DNA of 18,798 bases from Candidatus Parcubacteria bacterium (GTDB lineage Bacteria; Patescibacteriota; Minisyncoccia; Phycocordibacterales; GCA-2747955): positions 1 to 18,798 of the forward strand of contig JALVSO010000011.1 of NCBI GenBank assembly GCA_027024305.1, given 5' to 3'. The first letter of the stretch is position 1, and each line of letters starts with the position of its first letter. The notes under the pieces are model-generated. The model saw only the letters and a program-made list of their open reading frames with translations. It did no database searches and was not told the DNA's origin. Shown here in pieces: positions 1-6,995 of the stretch. Made by a program: the position numbers and the translations under genes.

Positions 1-285
1 AAAAAGATTTCGGTCAAAGATGGAGTTATTGATAGGGGAGAGGAAATTTTGGAGTTAATCAACAAGTATAATGGTTTCAAGAACGGGGCCGTTCAGAAGC
101 TTAATGAGTTGATAGAACAAAACAAGGATTTAAAGGATTCCGATAAAGTTTTCTTGGCCAATAAAATTATTTCCATGGAGAAAAAGGTTCTTGGAGATAT
201 TCTCAATAAAAATTTGGTAACGGAAAAAGTGAAGAAACTTTTGGAAAAAGAAATGGAAGAGGAACTGAGAAAGGAATTTAAGTAA
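1..285 (+). CDS. 3' end of an unknown, mainly helical protein (5' partial)
   Basis: The reading frame is open from the first base of the window and ends at a TAA, so the start lies upstream. The 94 visible residues are rich in Lys, Glu, Leu and Asn, without Trp or Cys, and look like a run of amphipathic helices ending in a charged tail (EKEMEEELRKEFK). A TTG at 49 could in principle start a shorter protein, but the frame upstream is equally open and protein-like, so a truncated longer gene is preferred. I do not recognise a family. A weak AT-only inverted repeat (AAGTAAAAT at 280-288, ATTTTACTT at 308-316) follows the stop. The next gene begins 89 bases on, on the same strand. Confidence 0.55.
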   Translation, partial: KKISVKDGVIDRGEEILELINKYNGFKNGAVQKLNELIEQNKDLKDSDKVFLANKIISMEKKVLGDILNKNLVTEKVKKLLEKEMEEELRKEFK

Positions 286-374
286 AATAAGTATTTTCAT
301 ATATTGCATTTTACTTACTTTTGTGTTTTAATTATTTAGGTTTTGATTCAGCATTAAGCTTGGGAGGTATTAAT

Positions 375-857
375 ATGAATATTGAAAGTTTTTTTCAAAA
401 CATTTCCGCTGTGATTTTTGAATGGGGAGAGAAGCTACTCCAATTGGTCGTGGCCCATCCGCCATCCATTTGGGTTTTGGCGGCAGCTCTTTTCTTTCCA
501 AGGATTGAGGAGAAAAGGGGGGAGCTGTCTTTTAATTATAACTATTCCGGACCCATGGAGGCTCTGAGGAAAATTATTTTCCGAATAGTTGTTTTTAAGG
601 CATTGGTTGTTCCGTTTTTGACAAGTTCTTGGCCCTGGGCTAAAGCTTTCTTCACGGAATGGCCGACGCTCCATGCTTTGTTTCTGGAGTGGCCAGCCAC
701 GGTGGCTTTCTTCACAGAATGGCCAACCATTAAGATGATCATGGAGGATTATTATTGGTTCGGTCTATTCGTGACTGTCTCTTTTTTTCAGCTCTTGATT
801 TACGCTATCAAGGTTTCAAGAGTCAGAAAGAAAAGAAAGGAGGCGGAGGGAGATTGA
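375..857 (+). CDS. Trp-rich membrane protein with 10-residue EWP repeats
   Basis: The ATG at 375 has a good Shine-Dalgarno (GGGAGG, 362-367), which decides it over a longer frame from 321. The product is 160 residues with hydrophobic stretches near IWVLAAALFF, IIFRIVVFKALVVPF and FGLFVTVSFFQLLIYAI, and a basic C-terminal tail (RVRKKRKEAEGD), so it is probably a membrane protein with two or three segments and a cytoplasmic tail. Residues 91-120 hold three 10-residue repeats built on FxEWP. All 8 Trp codons are TGG. The frame ends in TGA (855-857), ten bases before a strong terminator. If TGA were read as Trp here, the frame would stay open to 1289, antisense to the next gene, and the terminated mRNA would carry no stop codon. 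Family unknown. The gene may come from a standard-code source. Confidence 0.6.
   Translation: MNIESFFQNISAVIFEWGEKLLQLVVAHPPSIWVLAAALFFPRIEEKRGELSFNYNYSGPMEALRKIIFRIVVFKALVVPFLTSSWPWAKAFFTEWPTLHALFLEWPATVAFFTEWPTIKMIMEDYYWFGLFVTVSFFQLLIYAIKVSRVRKKRKEAEGD
645..734 (+). repeat. Three tandem 30-bp coding repeats (FxEWP)
   Basis: Units 645-674, 675-704 and 705-734 encode AFFTEWPTLH, ALFLEWPATV and AFFTEWPTIK. The period is an exact 10 codons. Units 1 and 3 are the closest in DNA sequence, and unit 2 keeps xFLEWP. Confidence 0.8.
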
Positions 858-866
858 GATTCTGAC

Positions 867-900
867 GGCGGAAAAGGCTTTGCCTTTTCCGCCTTTTCTC
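867..900 (+). terminator. Intrinsic terminator after the Trp-rich membrane gene
   Basis: A perfect 12-bp stem has arm GGCGGAAAAGGC (867-878), loop TTT and partner 882-893, followed by the T-rich run TTTTCTCTCTTTTTT. It lies between convergent genes, but the T tract favours the + strand. The inner 11-bp arm recurs inside prmC at 18128-18152. Confidence 0.8.
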
Positions 901-906
901 TCTTTT

Positions 907-2106
907 TTATATTTTACTTTTCAAAAAATTCAGAGTTTTTTTTCAAAAGGTATTTTTTTCAGGGTTCCCCCTCGCCATTTTTTTCGTTTCCCTTTTATCC
1001 CTTAAAACTTCTTCTTCCTTTCATTTTTCTTGATTATTTTCCTCCTTTTCTCTCAGCAGAGTCGCTTTTTCCTTTTTTGGCAAAAAAACCTTTTTCTTTT
1101 TCTTTGGCAAGAAAGCTTTCTTTTTTATCTTTGGCAGGAATAGAATTTCTTTCCTCCGGGATGATTTTCGAGGGGCTTCCTTCTCTATTTCTCCGCTTTC
1201 ATCCTTTTCTTTTTCAGCCTCTATGCCGGGGCTCCCTTCCAAATCTATCACCGATACTTTTATATGTTTCTCAGCTCTGGGCAATCTAAGTTTTGGCAAC
1301 GGCAGAAAGATTTTTCTTTTTTTATTCTCTTTTGTTTTAACCGACTTTTTTTCTTCCAAAATTTCTTCCGTCTTTGAGACTTCCCGTGTCATTTCCCACT
1401 TTTTTAAATTTGGCAGAGTGAAGGAAAGAACATCCAAGTATTTATAGCTTTCTTCCGGAAAAATATCGGGAATGAAGTCTTTAAAATCCAAAAAATTTTT
1501 TCAAATATTTCTGCGACGCACTTTAATCCCGGCGGCCAAAAACAAACCCTCAACTCCTCCTCATTGTTCTTCGTCGGGACCAACCATGAAAATATGTTTT
1601 TCTTTTAGTTTCTCCGTGGTTTTGGTGATTTTCGCCACAGAAAGCTCCATCAGAGGGATAGTCGTTCTTTGAACAATAAATCCATTCTCACACAGATAGA
1701 AAGTCACTTCATCATTGCGCAAAAGAACCGTCATTTCCTCATAGGGATTTTCCTGATCCAAGATAATTCCCTCAATATTTTTATCACTCCTAATTTTAAC
1801 ATTTTCAAACCCGGCAATTTTTAGGGCTGAAACAATTTCCCCCAAGAGCTTTTGATTTTTTAATTCGTTGAGAAAAATATTTTTATTATGAATGCTTTTG
1901 GCAATTTCTTTAAAAAGGGAAATAAATTCTTTTTTATGAAAAACTCCTTCGTCCACGAAGTCTTTAATAATTCCATCTCGATGATAAACGGGAGCCCAAG
2001 AGGTGTTTATTTTTTTCAATTCAATCAGCTGATATTGGCCCCTACTATCCAAATTTAACCCACTGATGTATTCACTTTCTTTTTTTAGAAAATCAAAAAG
2101 TCCCAT
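907..2106 (-). CDS. Divergent PilM-like (type IV pilus, actin-like fold) protein with a long basic tail; contains 4 TGA codons
   Basis: Starts at ATG 2106-2104 (MGLFDFLKK) and ends at TAA 907-909, giving 399 residues once TGA is read as Trp at residues 182, 202, 362 and 388. Under the standard code it would break into two pieces, yet both lie in one frame with protein-like sequence across the junctions. The stretch after residue 172 (KHIFMVGPDEEQWGG, then a glycine-rich turn, NIWKNF, and an IP...Y...L ending) resembles the C-terminal end of PilM/FtsA-type SHS2 actin-like proteins, which carry a similar NxW and IP...Y pattern. This is family resemblance by eye, not proof. No clear ATP phosphate-binding motif is visible at the N terminus. 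Residues from about 245 onward form a low-complexity Lys/Glu tail with repeated FLPK motifs. A TATAAT box lies 9 bases before the ATG. Confidence 0.6.
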
Positions 2107-2115
2107 GTTGACTTC

Positions 2116-2121
2116 ATTATA
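2116..2121 (-). promoter_or_regulatory. -10 box for the PilM-like gene, near-leaderless
   Basis: TATAAT on the minus strand, with its downstream edge 9 bases from the ATG at 2106. A weak -35 (TTTAAA) sits 17 bases upstream. Transcription would begin 1-3 bases from the start codon, and no Shine-Dalgarno is visible. Confidence 0.55.
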
Positions 2122-2187
2122 CTAGATTTTGCTTAAAATTTAAACATGATTTTTAGATTATTTTATACCAAAAACGCTGCAAACCCA

Positions 2188-2357
2188 ATTTCCATCCACG
2201 TACTGGTACGTGGATAGAACTTTTGTTCTTTTGTTCACACATGAAAGCTTATTAATATTTTTGTCCACGTACTAGTACGCTGAACCGGAATCTCTTGAAC
2301 CCCCTCCGGCCAGATATGATTTCCATCCGCGTACTAGTACGCGGATAGAGCTTTTTA
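2188..2357. repeat. Three related palindromes in a gene-free spacer
   Basis: Copy 1 (core 2194-2215, arm ATCCACGTAC), copy 2 (core 2264-2283, degenerate) and copy 3 (core 2325-2346, arm ATCCGCGTAC, perfect 22-bp palindrome). Copies 1 and 3 also share flanks: ATTTCC before, and ATAGA followed by a CTTTT-type run after. Between them an A-T pair in the stem has become G-C on both arms, so pairing is kept. Core centres are 69 and 62 bases apart. The rest of the 2107-2526 spacer holds only the minus-strand terminator. Confidence 0.75.
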
Positions 2358-2478
2358 TGTTTGGTGGGGGCGATGGTCCGTCTGAGTGATAGGTCGCTTG
2401 GCGGCCGCTTAATTTTCTTCCACATCATAAAACCGGGATCAGTTTATCCCTATTGGAGAAGAGGGGCGTGCTTTAACG

Positions 2479-2506
2479 AAAAAACCGACCCGGGGCCGGC
2501 TTTTTC
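2479..2506 (-). terminator. Intrinsic terminator of the tRNA-binding protein gene
   Basis: Read on the minus strand, AAAAGCCGGC pairs with GTCGGTTTTT (two G-T wobbles), followed by a T run. It starts about 20 bases after the TAA of the gene ending at 2527. Confidence 0.65.
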
Positions 2507-2526
2507 ATAAAATTGAAAAAAAGAAT

Positions 2527-3162
2527 TTAGGAAGCCCTTGCACCGGCTTCAATTTCATCTTTTTCCGGACTCAAAATGGAGAAAGTTTTTCCCTTGGAAA
2601 CCCCCAAAATCATTCCGTCGGATTCCAGCCCCATAATTTTTCTTGGTTCCAGATTGGTTACAAAAACGGCTTTCTTTCCAATCAGCTCAGCGGGGGAGTA
2701 GGACTTGGCGATGCCGGAAATAATTTGCCTTTGGTCTCGTCCGCCGAAATTCACTTTCAATTTCAAAAGCTTTTCCGATTTCTCCACCTTTTCCGCCTCC
2801 AAAATTTCACCAACCTTGATTTCCACCTTGGCAAAAGTGTCAAAGGAAATTTTATCGTCCAAAACCGCTTCAATTTTACTCCCCGCTTTTTCGGCCGCTT
2901 CGGATATTTTTTCTCCGGCTGAAGATACCTTTTCAGAGATTTGATATTTTTTATCAACCTCTGACAGTTTTTTCTTGGCTTCTTCGGTCAGTTCGGAAAC
3001 ATCTTCTTTTATTGACGAAACTTTTTCGGAGATATCAAACTTTTCGTCAAGCTCTTCGGACAACTCTTTGGCTTTTTTTAATAATTCCTCGCTATTTTTT
3101 GAAACCACTTTTTTGGCCTTCTTTACTTTTTTGGTTTGAAAAATTCTTTTTAAAAAACTCAT
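2527..3162 (-). CDS. tRNA-binding (OB-fold, MetRS C-terminal/CsaA type) domain fused to a coiled coil
   Basis: 211 residues, ATG 3162-3160 to TAA. Residues from about 107 on form a tRNA_bind domain of the kind found at the C terminus of methionyl-tRNA synthetase: KVGEILEAEKVEKSEKLLKL, then RQIISGIAKSYSPAELIGKK, then NLEPRKIMGLESDGMIL. The N-terminal half is unlike that family. It has a basic start (MSFLKRIFQTKKVKKAKK) followed by Lys/Glu/Ser coiled coil with a repeated KxxISEKVSS unit about 32 residues apart. The domain normally raises RNA affinity of a partner enzyme. A stand-alone coiled-coil version suggests a scaffold or trans-acting tRNA or chaperone factor, which is inference. There are no Trp codons. 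It is divergent from ftsK, with a shared promoter region. Confidence 0.8.
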   Translation of the reverse strand: MSFLKRIFQTKKVKKAKKVVSKNSEELLKKAKELSEELDEKFDISEKVSSIKEDVSELTEEAKKKLSEVDKKYQISEKVSSAGEKISEAAEKAGSKIEAVLDDKISFDTFAKVEIKVGEILEAEKVEKSEKLLKLKVNFGGRDQRQIISGIAKSYSPAELIGKKAVFVTNLEPRKIMGLESDGMILGVSKGKTFSILSPEKDEIEAGARAS

Positions 3163-3174
3163 ATTTTTACTTTT

Positions 3175-3223
3175 TAATAATTGTTAATTATTAAGATTAT
3201 AACATATTTTTCTGTGATATAAT
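3175..3223. promoter_or_regulatory. Divergent promoter region between the tRNA-binding gene and ftsK
   Basis: On the + strand an extended -10 (TG at 3215-3216, TATAAT 3218-3223) lies 9 bases before the ftsK ATG at 3233. On the minus strand a TATAAT (3196-3201) faces the other gene. An AT palindrome (TTAATAATT/AATTATTAA, 3175-3195) sits in the minus-strand leader. Neither -35 box is convincing. Confidence 0.5.
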
Positions 3224-3232
3224 CAGGTGCAT

Positions 3233-5509
3233 ATGGCTAAAAATACCAAAAGAAATAAGAAAAAAAACAAGAAAAAAAGTCTTAAATTAAAACTGGTCAA
3301 GGAAAAGAAAAGCTTGGCCCAAAGATTAAATTTAAAAGATGAAACTCTACATTTTGCCGTGGCCGGCATCCTGCTATTTATAGCTATTTTCATGGGGGCG
3401 GCCCCTTTCGCCGCTTCCGGTCCCGTGGGGACATTTCTCTATGAAAAATTGAGCATTTTTCTGGGGGTTGGTTACTACCTCGTGCCGATTTCTTTTCTAA
3501 TTCTGGCCATGACTTTCTATGCAGACATTAAAAGAAAATTCAACAAGGTCAAAATTTTTGGAATTTTACTTTTTTTGATTTCGGCTCTGGGCTTCATAGA
3601 TTTAATTTCCGGAAAAGGTGGTTGGCTCGGTCATATTCTTTCCAAAATGGAAAATTATCTCGGCTCGGCCATGTCCGTTATTTTATCTCTGATCTTGGTG
3701 GCTATTTCTCAGGTAATTATTTTTGACACGGTCCCAAAAATTGGAAGAGGGGAAGAGGATGATAACGCCCGGGATGACCTATCTGAGGAAGAGGAGTGAA
3801 AAATAGAAAAAAGCTCTGCATCGCCGAAAAAATCCAGAAAATCGTCACCTGCTCCTTCCAAAAATCAGGGTGAGGAAGTGCCTGCCGACGAAGAACCGGA
3901 GGAGAAAACCGAGAAAAAAGTTTTTAAAATTTCCGGCTTTGAAAAGGAGAAATCAAAGGAAGAAGGAGAGAAAATGACCGAAAAAATTCAAGAAAGGGCA
4001 TTCAATCTTTTTGGTGATGAACTTATTTTGCCCCCCCTAAAACTTCTATCAAGGGATAAGGGGAAACCCAATGCCGGTGACATTAAAGAAAATGCCAAGA
4101 TTATCAAAAGCACACTGGCCTCCTTTGGTATTTCCGTGGAAATAGAAGGTGTGGCTGTGGGGCCTACGGTTACTCGCTATTCTCTAAGACCGGCCAAGGG
4201 GGTGAGGGTTTCCAAAATAGCGGCCCTGGCCGATGACTTGGCCCTGGCCCTGGCCGCCAAATCAATCATTATTCAGACCCCCATTCCGGGACAGTCTTTG
4301 GTTGGTATTGAAATTCCCAATCGAAATAAAATAATTGTCGGAGCCGGAGAACTTATCGGCTCTCGAGAATTTGTGAAATCAGATTACGCCCTGCCCTTGG
4401 CCATCGGTAAAGATATTGCCGGAAAGGCTACTATTATCGGTCTGGAAACCGCCCCTCATATGTTGATAGCCGGAGCTACCGGAGCCGGAAAATCGGTTAC
4501 CGTCCATGCCATTTTAACCTCCATGCTTTATAAGCATGGCCCGGATTCCCTAAAATTTATTCTCATTGATCCGAAAAGAGTAGAGATGACTCTCTATAAC
4601 GGCATCCCCCACCTTTTAACCCCGGTGGTTACCGACCCCAAAAAAGCTATTTTGTCTTTACGTTGAGCGGTCAGAGAGATGGAAAGGCGCTATGAGATAC
4701 TGGAAGAATATAAAATTCGTGATATCGGTTCCTATCATAAAAAGATTCTCGGTAAGGCGCAAGAAAAGCTGAAAAGTGGGAAAATATCGGCGGAAGAAAT
4801 GCCCGAGGCTATGCCCTATATTGTTATTGTCATAGACGAATTGGCCGATATTATGCAACAGTACCCCAAGGAATTGGAGAGCGGAATCGTTTCCATTGCT
4901 CAAAAGGCTCGGGCGGTTGGTATTCATTTGATTCTTTCTACCCAGCGGCCATCGGTCAATGTGGTTACCGGATTAATCAAGGCCAATATTCCAACTCGCA
5001 TCGCTTTGCAGGTAAACTCGGCCGTTGATTCCAAAACCATTTTGGATATGGCCGGAGCTGAGAAACTTCTGGGGAAGGGAGATATGCTTTATATGACCGG
5101 CTCCATGGCCAAACCGGTTAGAGTCCAGTCTTCGTTTATTTCGGAAGACGAAGTGAAATCGGTGGTTAGATTTATTAAAAAAGCCTATAAAGATGTTTTG
5201 AGTGAGGATATTGCTCTGGAGAACAATGACGAAGAGAGGGCGGTTAATTTGGTTTCTCTGGGTAATGAAATTAATTTTGATGAAGCCGACGACCCAGATG
5301 AAGACCCCTTAATTAGGGAAGCCATTGAGGAGGTTACCGCTTCCGGGAAAGCTTCCACTTCCTATCTTCAGAGGAAGCTCGGTATCGGTTACAACCGAGC
5401 TGCCAGAATTATTGATATTTTGGAAGGGAAGGGTATTATCGGTCCGGCCAACGGTTCCAAACCGAGGGAGGTATTGGTTGGAAACACTGAAACTTCGGAG
5501 GAAGAGTAG
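3233..5509 (+). CDS. ftsK: DNA translocase FtsK/SpoIIIE; contains 2 TGA codons
   Basis: Septum-anchored ATPase that pumps chromosome ends into daughter cells at division. 758 residues, ATG 3233 to TAG, with TGA read at residues 189 and 478; under the standard code it would be cut into three pieces in one frame. Order: basic N terminus; about four membrane helices (residues about 40-165); charged linker; motor with Walker A GATGAGKS (414-421), Walker B IVIVIDEL (D535, E536) and STQRPSVNVVTG; and a C-terminal winged-helix gamma domain (about 680-745, DEDPLIREAIEEV to REVLV) that would read KOPS-like sites. The second TGA falls in LR-W-AVREMERRY, where E. coli FtsK has Trp; the first is in the linker. 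GTG at 3227 is an alternative start, but ATG fits the near-leaderless promoter. It is shorter than E. coli FtsK, as usual for SpoIIIE-sized proteins. Confidence 0.95.
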
Positions 5510-5511
5510 GA

Positions 5512-5587
5512 GAAGCCGGACTTGTCAGGTTCTTTGGCGCGTGGTTGCTGACTAGTCCGGCTTCGTGAAAAATCGTGGTTGTGTAGG
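5512..5587 (+). repeat. Palindromic element copy A, right after ftsK
   Basis: Arm GAAGCCGGACTTGTCAG (5512-5528) pairs with 5548-5564 with one mismatch. It is followed by TGAAAAAT and TGG-TGTG at 5567-5587. The arm and the downstream TGAAAAAT..TGG.TGTG block recur at 17849-17928 inside prmC. It begins 3 bases after the ftsK stop. Confidence 0.65.
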
Positions 5588-5596
5588 ATAAGCTAC

Positions 5597-5630
5597 AAGT
5601 GGCGACCGCCTTCGGCGGTCGCCACTTTTA
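5597..5630 (+). terminator. Strong hairpin terminator after ftsK
   Basis: A perfect 14-bp stem has arm AAGTGGCGACCGCC (5597-5610), loop TTC and partner 5614-5627, ending in TTTT. On the other strand it follows the TAG at 5640 of the minus-strand gene and reads AAGT-stem-ACTT, so it may end both transcripts. Confidence 0.7.
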
Positions 5631-5639
5631 AATCTCATT

Positions 5640-5987
5640 CTATTCTTCCCTATAAATAATAATATCTTTTTCTCAAACGGGGCCGGCTTTAGAGATTGAT
5701 CTAATATGATAACTATTTTGTTTCTTAAAGAGATATAGCTTTTCTCTGAAGTTGTAATTCTCATCCAGCAGAAGCTCGCGACCATTTAAATAAAATTTTT
5801 TACTGTTTGGGGCTTTGCCGTTTAAAATATAGCTATCAGATTTTACGGTTAAGCTCTCGCCATTTTCAAAATCATAAATAATCACTTTCGGAGATACGAA
5901 GAAAACTCTAAAATGATAGATAACAAAAAGAACAATAAATAGAATTAAAAAACCCAAAAGTATTTTTTTAATTTTAGTGTTTAACAT
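5640..5987 (-). CDS. Membrane-anchored small protein with a glucodextranase-B-like (Ig-fold) domain; 1 TGA codon
   Basis: 115 residues, ATG 5987-5985 to TAG 5640-5642, with TGA read as Trp at residue 105 (AGPVW). Under the standard code it would lose its last 11 residues. One membrane helix follows a basic start (KIKKILLGFLILFIVLFVIYHF, residues about 5-26), so the rest is probably outside the membrane. The exposed part (ILNGKAP, then FYLNGREL-LLDENYNFREKLYL, then NSYHIRSISKAG) follows the pattern of small Ig-like domains (glucodextranase domain B, CBM9-like) common in surface proteins of CPR bacteria: an NG turn, LNGRE, D-x-N-F and L-x-x-G/N ... I-x-A. Such domains usually mediate structure or sugar contact; no catalytic residues are seen. 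A TATAAT box ends 7 bases before the ATG. Confidence 0.65.
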
Positions 5988-5994
5988 TGAAGAT

Positions 5995-6000
5995 ATTATA
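5995..6000 (-). promoter_or_regulatory. -10 box, leaderless spacing, for the Ig-fold membrane protein
   Basis: TATAAT on the minus strand, 7 bases before the ATG at 5987. The -35 is poor (TTCTTG-like). Transcription would start at or next to the ATG, and no Shine-Dalgarno is visible. Confidence 0.5.
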
Positions 6001-6050
6001 GCATTGATTCAGCTTGCAAGAAGCTGGGATTAAGTTGCCGATCTCTTATG

Positions 6051-6393
6051 ATGACGGCCGCCTCCCGCGGCCGTCATTCTTGTACATCGTCTAAAAAGCT
6101 GAAAAAAATCGGCGATGTAGAGGTTTTGTTGATTACAACTTTTTCCTGGATCCCGGATAGCTCTTTTTTGTTTTGCTCGCAAGCTCGCAAACAAAAAAGG
6201 CTTCCGGGATGACGGCGACCTACGGTCGCCGTCAGGACAATCACCTTCGGTGATTGTCATCCAGGAATTTTACCGACACCACTTTTGTTGGAATAAAAAA
6301 GATTTAAATTTTTATTTCGTGAAATCACAAAAAGTCCAGTTTCGGCTAAATGTTTTTTCAAAAGTGGTGCTCGGTCAGCTATCCAGGATCCGG
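6051..6393. repeat. Cluster of adjacent and nested palindromes (MITE-like)
   Basis: This gene-free stretch carries these stems: ATGACGGCCGC (6051-6061/6067-6077); ATCCCGGA (6150-6157) with TCCGGGAT (6203-6210) enclosing a TTTTTTGTTTTGC/GC-AAACAAAAAA stem; GACGGCGACC (6211-6220/6224-6233); GACAATCACC (6236-6245/6249-6258); and ACCGACACCACTTTTG (6272-6287) with a partner at 6359-6375 (one gap). Ends TTCCTGGAT (6143-6151) and ATCCAGGAA (6259-6267) form a terminal inverted repeat, and ATCCAGGATCCGG recurs at 6381-6393. No convincing protein is encoded. Confidence 0.7.
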
Positions 6394-6544
6394 AAAAAAA
6401 CCAAACCCAAAACAACAACAAAACAAAAAAGACTCCAAAAAATCACCTAAAACTGGGGAAAACTTTTTTCTTCAAATGACCAAAAAGAGCCCTTAAAAAT
6501 AAAAAGAATCCAAGTAGAAAGAAATCACTGAAAAATATCGTATA

Positions 6545-6579
6545 TTCAGGGGCTTTGCCATCAAAGCCCCGCCTGGATA
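6545..6579. repeat. Isolated hairpin upstream of the S-layer promoter
   Basis: GGGGCTTTG (6549-6557) pairs with CAAAGCCCC (6562-6570), and flanking ATTCAGG/CCTGGAT extend the stem with one bulge. It has no T tract, so it is not a clear terminator. The rest of 6394-6618 shows only A-rich sequence. Confidence 0.55.
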
Positions 6580-6618
6580 AAATCTTGATAAAAAGATTAA
6601 AACATCCTTTTAAAAAGC

Positions 6619-6648
6619 TTGCAATATCACTTTAAACTATTATATAAT
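6619..6648 (+). promoter_or_regulatory. Sigma-70 promoter of the S-layer-like gene
   Basis: TTGCAA (6619-6624), 18-bp spacer, perfect TATAAT (6643-6648). Transcription would begin near 6655, leaving a leader of about 340 nt before the ATG at 6996, unlike the near-leaderless genes elsewhere in the window. Confidence 0.65.
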
Positions 6649-6654
6649 ATGGGT

Positions 6655-6995
6655 TAAGCTTGCCGTTTCGTAATTCGGGAAGCTAAAACCACTGAACTTT
6701 GACAATTGAATATCGTTCAAAAGACATAAGGTCTTTTTAAGTTTTGATTTTGATTGTCAAAAGCGAAAGGTTTTGATATCAAAGTTTTTACGCGTTTATT
6801 TTTTATGGAACGGGACTTTATAACCCCGCTTTCATAAAAACTTTAAACTTCTTTTAAAGTTTAAAAAAATAAAAAGGGTTTTTGCCCTACAATAATTATT
6901 AATTTATTATTAATTAATCAATTAATTATTATTAACAATTAACAAGAGTTTTTACACGATGAAGGTGTAAAGACATAATAAACATAAATTATTTT
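6655..6995 (+). ncRNA. Long, highly structured 5' leader of the S-layer-like gene
   Basis: At least seven stems are visible: TTTGACAAT (6698-6706) with ATTGTCAAA (6753-6761), enclosing AAAAGAC/GTCTTTT (6719-6725/6731-6737) with a T run; TTTGATATCAAA (6772-6783); TTTTTATG/CATAAAAA (6800-6807/6833-6840) enclosing CGGG/CCCG (6811-6814/6825-6828); CTTTAAA/TTTAAAG (6841-6847/6853-6859); AGGG/CCCT (6875-6878/6885-6888); and TTTACAC/GTGTAAA (6951-6957/6965-6971). An AT-only stretch (6889-6945) separates the last stem from the rest. No Shine-Dalgarno precedes the ATG. It is either a cis-regulatory RNA or a stabilising leader for an abundant mRNA; which is not resolved. Confidence 0.5.

Noticed and set aside
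858..1289. Readthrough extension of the 375-857 gene
   Set aside because: The extension is Phe/Ser/Leu-rich low-complexity sequence antisense to the Lys/Glu tail of a better-supported gene and lies beyond a strong terminator.
2188..2357. CRISPR array
   Set aside because: Only three degenerate palindromic units, uneven spacing and no cas genes.
3797..4678. ftsK as a broken gene (three separate ORFs)
   Set aside because: All pieces are in the same frame, the motor is complete, and the interruptions are only TGA codons, one at a normal Trp site. Recoding explains this without mutation.
5509..5515. GTAG/GGAG guide of a RAYT target at copy A
   Set aside because: The GTAG here is formed by the ftsK stop codon, and copy B has no counterpart, so it is probably chance.
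6030..6450. Small ORFs within the palindrome cluster
   Set aside because: They follow the hairpins and A-rich tracts, lack start signals and show no protein-like pattern.
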